Of a DNA stretch of 23,825 nucleotides, positions 21,304-23,825 are shown in pieces; the stretch's first letter is position 1; every line of letters starts with the position of its first letter. This stretch comes from a virus. The notes under the pieces were generated by a model. The model had not been told where the DNA came from and did no database searches. It saw only the letters and a list, made by a program, of their open reading frames with translations. The translations under genes and the position numbers were made by a program. The stretch spans positions 1-23,825 of the IMG/VR virus record IMGVR_UViG_3300031775_000040; one strand, 5' to 3'.

Positions 21304-23069
21304 ATATAAATTACAACAGAGACAATTACTTGTCAGAGTTTAGTCATAAAACTCTGCAAGATAGATACTTAATGCCAGGGGAAGACTCTCCCCAAGATGC
21401 GTTTGCGCGGGCGGCTAAAGCGTTCTCTGATGATGATGCACATGCACAGAGATTATATAATTATGCTAGTAAACTTTGGTTTATGTTCTCTACTCCTATA
21501 CTTTCTAATGGTGGAACAACCCGAGGGTTGCCTATTAGTTGCTTTCTTAACTTTGTTGAAGATAGTAGAAAAGGGCTCACTAGTCACTACACTGAAAATG
21601 CCTTTCTGTCTAGTGTGGGGGGTGGCGTTGGGGGCTATTGGAGCAATGTACGTTCGGTAGGCTCTACAACGTCGAATGGTTCGGAAAGTACAGGAGTTAT
21701 CCCATTCATGAAGGTAGTGGATGCAGAGATGCTCGCGTTTTCACAAGGTGTAACAAGGAGAGGAAGCTATGCAGCGTATTTGGACATATCTCACCCAGAA
21801 GTTGAGGAGTTTTTGGATGTTCGTAAACCTACAGGCGGTGATGTTAACAGAAAGTCTGTTAATCTTCATCATGGTATTCTTATTAACGATAGGTTTATGG
21901 ATATCATAGAGCAAGCTACTAGAGTAGAGGGTTTTGATGATTCATGGGACTTAATTGACCCACACACTAAGAAAGTAACTAAAACTGTTTCAGCAAAGAC
22001 ACTCTGGGTAAAACTTATCCAGAATAGAGTTGAAACTGGTGAACCGTACATTATGTTTACAGACACTGTACAGGCAGCATTACCAGAATTTCAAAAAGAA
22101 CTTGGGCTACAAGTAAACCATTCTAACTTATGTTCTGAAATTACTCTTGCAACTAATAACGAACGCACTGCGGTATGTTGTTTATCTAGTGTAAATCTGG
22201 AAGAGTATGATGAGTGGAAAGATAATTCAGATTTTATCCCTGATCTAATCAGAATGTTAGATAATGTAATAACTCACTTCTGTGATACAGCACCTCCAGA
22301 ACTCTGGAAAGCTGTAAACAGTGCAAAATCAGAGCGTAGTCTCGGCCTTGGGGCTATGGGATTTCACGCATATTTGCAACGACATAATGTACCTTTTGAA
22401 AGTGCTATGGCAAAGGGCAGGAACATTAAGATGTTCAAGCATATTAAAGGAGAAGCACAAAATGCAACAAGACAACTGGCTAAAGAGCGTGGCCCTTGCC
22501 CTGACGGGATTAATACTGGGGTTAGGAATGCTCATTTGCTCGCTGTGGCTCCTAATGCTAGCAGCAGTATTATTTGTGGTAATACTTCTCCCAGCATTGA
22601 GCCTTATAGGGCTAATGCGTTTACACAAAAAACTAAATCAGGGTCGTCTCTTCTAAAGAACGAGTATTTAGAGCACGCACTTCAGGAAATAGACCAAGAT
22701 ACAGATGAAGTATGGAAGAGTATTATTACGAATGGAGGCTCAGTACAGCACTTAGACTTTTTAGACGAGTGGACTAAGGAAATATTTAAAACGGCTGTGG
22801 AAATAGACCAACGCTGGGTTATTGAAATGGCAGCAGATAGGCAAGAAGATATATGTCAGAGCCAGTCTTTAAATATATTCTTTCCATCTAATGTATCCAA
22901 ACAAGAATTACATGCTATCCATATGATGGCTTGGAAAAAGAAAGTAAAAACTCTATATTATTTAAGAAGTGAGGCAATGAAACGTGCAGAAAATGTATCT
23001 GATGAAGTCTTACGACAGTATATATTTGATAGTATAGACGAAGAAGGGTGCTTGGCTTGTGAAGGCTAA
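21300..23069 (+). CDS. nrdA: Class Ia ribonucleotide reductase large subunit
   Basis: A 589-residue NrdA that reduces ribonucleotides to deoxyribonucleotides. The active site is complete: Cys81 (PISCFLNF), Asn276-Leu-Cys278-Ser-Glu280, and Cys293 in VCCLSSVNL. The radical-transfer tyrosines are Tyr553-Tyr554 (TLYYLRS). The C-terminal redox pair is CLACEG (Cys584, Cys587). Glycine-rich SSVGGGVGGYWSNVRSVGS and VTRRGSYAAYLDISHPEVEE are further family marks. It is about 170 residues shorter than E. coli NrdA and starts near the catalytic barrel, so the N-terminal ATP cone that mediates dATP shut-off is absent. It overlaps the exonuclease gene and the small gene before nrdB. Confidence 0.96.
   Translation: MNINYNRDNYLSEFSHKTLQDRYLMPGEDSPQDAFARAAKAFSDDDAHAQRLYNYASKLWFMFSTPILSNGGTTRGLPISCFLNFVEDSRKGLTSHYTENAFLSSVGGGVGGYWSNVRSVGSTTSNGSESTGVIPFMKVVDAEMLAFSQGVTRRGSYAAYLDISHPEVEEFLDVRKPTGGDVNRKSVNLHHGILINDRFMDIIEQATRVEGFDDSWDLIDPHTKKVTKTVSAKTLWVKLIQNRVETGEPYIMFTDTVQAALPEFQKELGLQVNHSNLCSEITLATNNERTAVCCLSSVNLEEYDEWKDNSDFIPDLIRMLDNVITHFCDTAPPELWKAVNSAKSERSLGLGAMGFHAYLQRHNVPFESAMAKGRNIKMFKHIKGEAQNATRQLAKERGPCPDGINTGVRNAHLLAVAPNASSSIICGNTSPSIEPYRANAFTQKTKSGSSLLKNEYLEHALQEIDQDTDEVWKSIITNGGSVQHLDFLDEWTKEIFKTAVEIDQRWVIEMAADRQEDICQSQSLNIFFPSNVSKQELHAIHMMAWKKKVKTLYYLRSEAMKRAENVSDEVLRQYIFDSIDEEGCLACEG
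22462..22656 (+). CDS. Candidate nested two-TM peptide inside nrdA (+1 frame)
   Basis: In the frame one base ahead of nrdA, ATG 22462 follows AAAGGAG with nine bases between. The 64 residues start MQQDNWLK, continue with about 44 almost uncharged hydrophobic residues (long enough for two membrane helices) and end RLHKKLNQGRLF, a positively charged tail. This is a holin-like size and layout. The frame is the same +1 register as the candidate inside pol, and the same caution holds: wobble T makes this register hydrophobic by default, and the GGAG falls in codons for Lys-Gly-Glu of NrdA. Candidate only. Confidence 0.35.
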   Translation: MQQDNWLKSVALALTGLILGLGMLICSLWLLMLAAVLFVVILLPALSLIGLMRLHKKLNQGRLF

Positions 23070-23229
23070 AGTTTGGACAGTTTGGAAGCACGCTTTGGGG
23101 TCATATAGCGAGGATGATGGATTTGATCCTGCTAATGATAATGCAGTTGCGATAATAAGAACTGTAATAGTGTTTTCAAATTTAATGTGCGTAATTCTTA
23201 TTATAGCAAACGTAGTACATCATTGGTGA
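23059..23229 (+). CDS. Small membrane protein between nrdA and nrdB
   Basis: A 56-residue protein from GTG 23059 (inside the end of nrdA) to TGA 23227-23229. The soluble N terminus (MKAKVWTVWKHALGSYSEDD) is followed by an acidic segment and one C-terminal membrane helix (AIIRTVIVFSNLMCVILIIA), ending NVVHHW. It fills the nrdA-nrdB gap exactly, leaving four bases before the nrdB ATG. I recall small proteins with the same 'W..WK.ALGS' start and a terminal helix in related phages. Its layout matches the protein at 13547 (Trp-rich soluble part plus C-terminal anchor). Function is unknown; membrane tethering of the reductase would be speculation. Confidence 0.78.
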   Translation: MKAKVWTVWKHALGSYSEDDGFDPANDNAVAIIRTVIVFSNLMCVILIIANVVHHW

Positions 23230-23233
23230 AAAA

Positions 23234-23825
23234 ATGAATTTATTAGAAGAAAGAGAATATTACAAGCCCTTTAACTATCCTTGGGCTTTTGAGTATTACA
23301 AACAACAACAACATATGCATTGGTTACCTGATGAGGTTAACCTTGCAGATGATTTAAAAGATTACAGAGAAAAGATGTCTGAAGGCAATAAAAGATTACT
23401 AGGACAGATTTTTAGATTTTTTACACAGGCTGACGTAGATGTATGTTGTGGGTATGCAAAGCATTACCTTCCTACCTTTAAGCAGCCTGAGGTAAGAATG
23501 ATGTTATCCGCTTTTGCAGCTATGGAAGCGGTGCATCAAGAAGCGTATTCATTATTACTAGAAACCTTGGGTTTCAGGGATGATGAGTACCAGAAGTTTT
23601 TCGAGCACAAAGAAATGCTTGATAAACATGAGTATCTTGGTAACTTCGGTATGGAAACTCCTATGGATATTGCTAAAACAATGGCAATCTATTCGGCCTT
23701 TACCGAAGGAGTTCAACTGTTTAGTAGTTTTGCTATTCTATTGAACTTTCCAAGACATAACCTTATGAAAGGTATGGGACAGATTGTAACATGGTCAGTT
23801 CGAGATGAGACTTTACACGTCGAAG
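23234..23825 (+). CDS. nrdB: Class Ia ribonucleotide reductase small subunit, 3' end missing
   Basis: The first 197 residues of NrdB, the diiron-tyrosyl radical subunit. The iron ligands Asp67 (FTQADVDV), Glu98 and His101 (AAMEAVHQEAY) and the radical Tyr105 have the same spacing as E. coli Asp84, Glu115, His118 and Tyr122; Trp30 matches Trp48. Later come the ligand Glu in FTEGVQLFSSF and, at the cut, RDETLHVE with the last Glu/His pair. So it is a conventional Tyr-radical class Ia subunit, not a Phe or Mn/Fe variant. It should pair with the upstream NrdA. The start ATG has only a weak GGTGA nearby. The C-terminal NrdA-binding tail lies beyond the window. Confidence 0.95.
   Translation, partial: MNLLEEREYYKPFNYPWAFEYYKQQQHMHWLPDEVNLADDLKDYREKMSEGNKRLLGQIFRFFTQADVDVCCGYAKHYLPTFKQPEVRMMLSAFAAMEAVHQEAYSLLLETLGFRDDEYQKFFEHKEMLDKHEYLGNFGMETPMDIAKTMAIYSAFTEGVQLFSSFAILLNFPRHNLMKGMGQIVTWSVRDETLHVE

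Noticed and set aside
1-23825. tRNA genes, CRISPR arrays, insertion sequences, integrase or attachment sites
   Set aside because: No cloverleaf-like sequence, regularly spaced repeats, transposase or integrase was seen on either strand.

Overview
The window reads as part of a lytic, AT-rich double-stranded DNA phage genome. It has tightly packed genes, many of which overlap by a few bases (TAATG or ATGA junctions), and nearly all lie on the + strand. A spanin pair (inner-membrane protein plus lipoprotein) and a T4-type lysozyme point to a Gram-negative host. The IscU and IscA proteins are very close to proteobacterial ones, and the promoters are almost perfect sigma70 consensus. I infer a proteobacterial, perhaps gammaproteobacterial, probably marine host; nothing in the sequence names it. 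The replication and nucleotide gene set resembles phage T5: PolA-type polymerase, UvsW/D10-type helicase, SbcC/SbcD pair, 5'-3' exonuclease, two-gene NAD+ ligase, ThyX, class Ia ribonucleotide reductase and a PC4-like protein. It is interleaved with small genes of the kind I recall from marine and cyanobacterial myoviruses.

Layout. 1-204: divergent promoter pair and the start of a leftward gene that leaves the window. 205-2039: lysis block (small membrane protein, overlapping i-spanin and o-spanin, unknown protein, T4-type lysozyme). 2040-4597: nucleotide block (ThyX; conserved phage protein; dATP/dGTP diphosphohydrolase-like protein; HTH protein; small beta-rich protein). 4674-8301: regulator and ligase block (HTH protein, small beta-rich protein, PC4-like protein, ligase split into catalytic and Zn-HhH-BRCT genes, four-repeat HTH protein). 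8367-13786: replication core (DnaB-type helicase, three small genes, primase, DNA polymerase, small membrane protein). 13793-14985: iron-sulfur block (complete IscU, an unknown gene, complete IscA). 14985-21303: recombination and repair block (UvsW-like helicase, unknown, putative ssDNA-binding protein, SbcD, SbcC, Hjc-like resolvase, FEN-type exonuclease). 21300-end: nrdA, a small membrane protein, and nrdB cut by the window edge.

Regulation. Seven rightward promoters and one leftward promoter share TTGACA (one is TTGACT), exactly 17 bp, then TATAAT, with an A-rich tract and usually TTC or ATC just before the -35. They divide the + strand into successive transcription units with no clear terminators between them. 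Two intergenic RNAs can fold: a compound hairpin around the ribosome binding site at 5101-5165, and a 15-bp hairpin at 8316-8349.

Most interesting are the complete IscU/IscA pair inside a replication operon, the promoter series (two members appear to make leaderless mRNAs), a promoter placed between the two ligase genes, a degenerate UDG-like domain at the polymerase N terminus, and two small membrane-protein reading frames with good ribosome binding sites nested inside pol and nrdA. All homology statements come from reading motifs and remembered family sequences; no searches were run.
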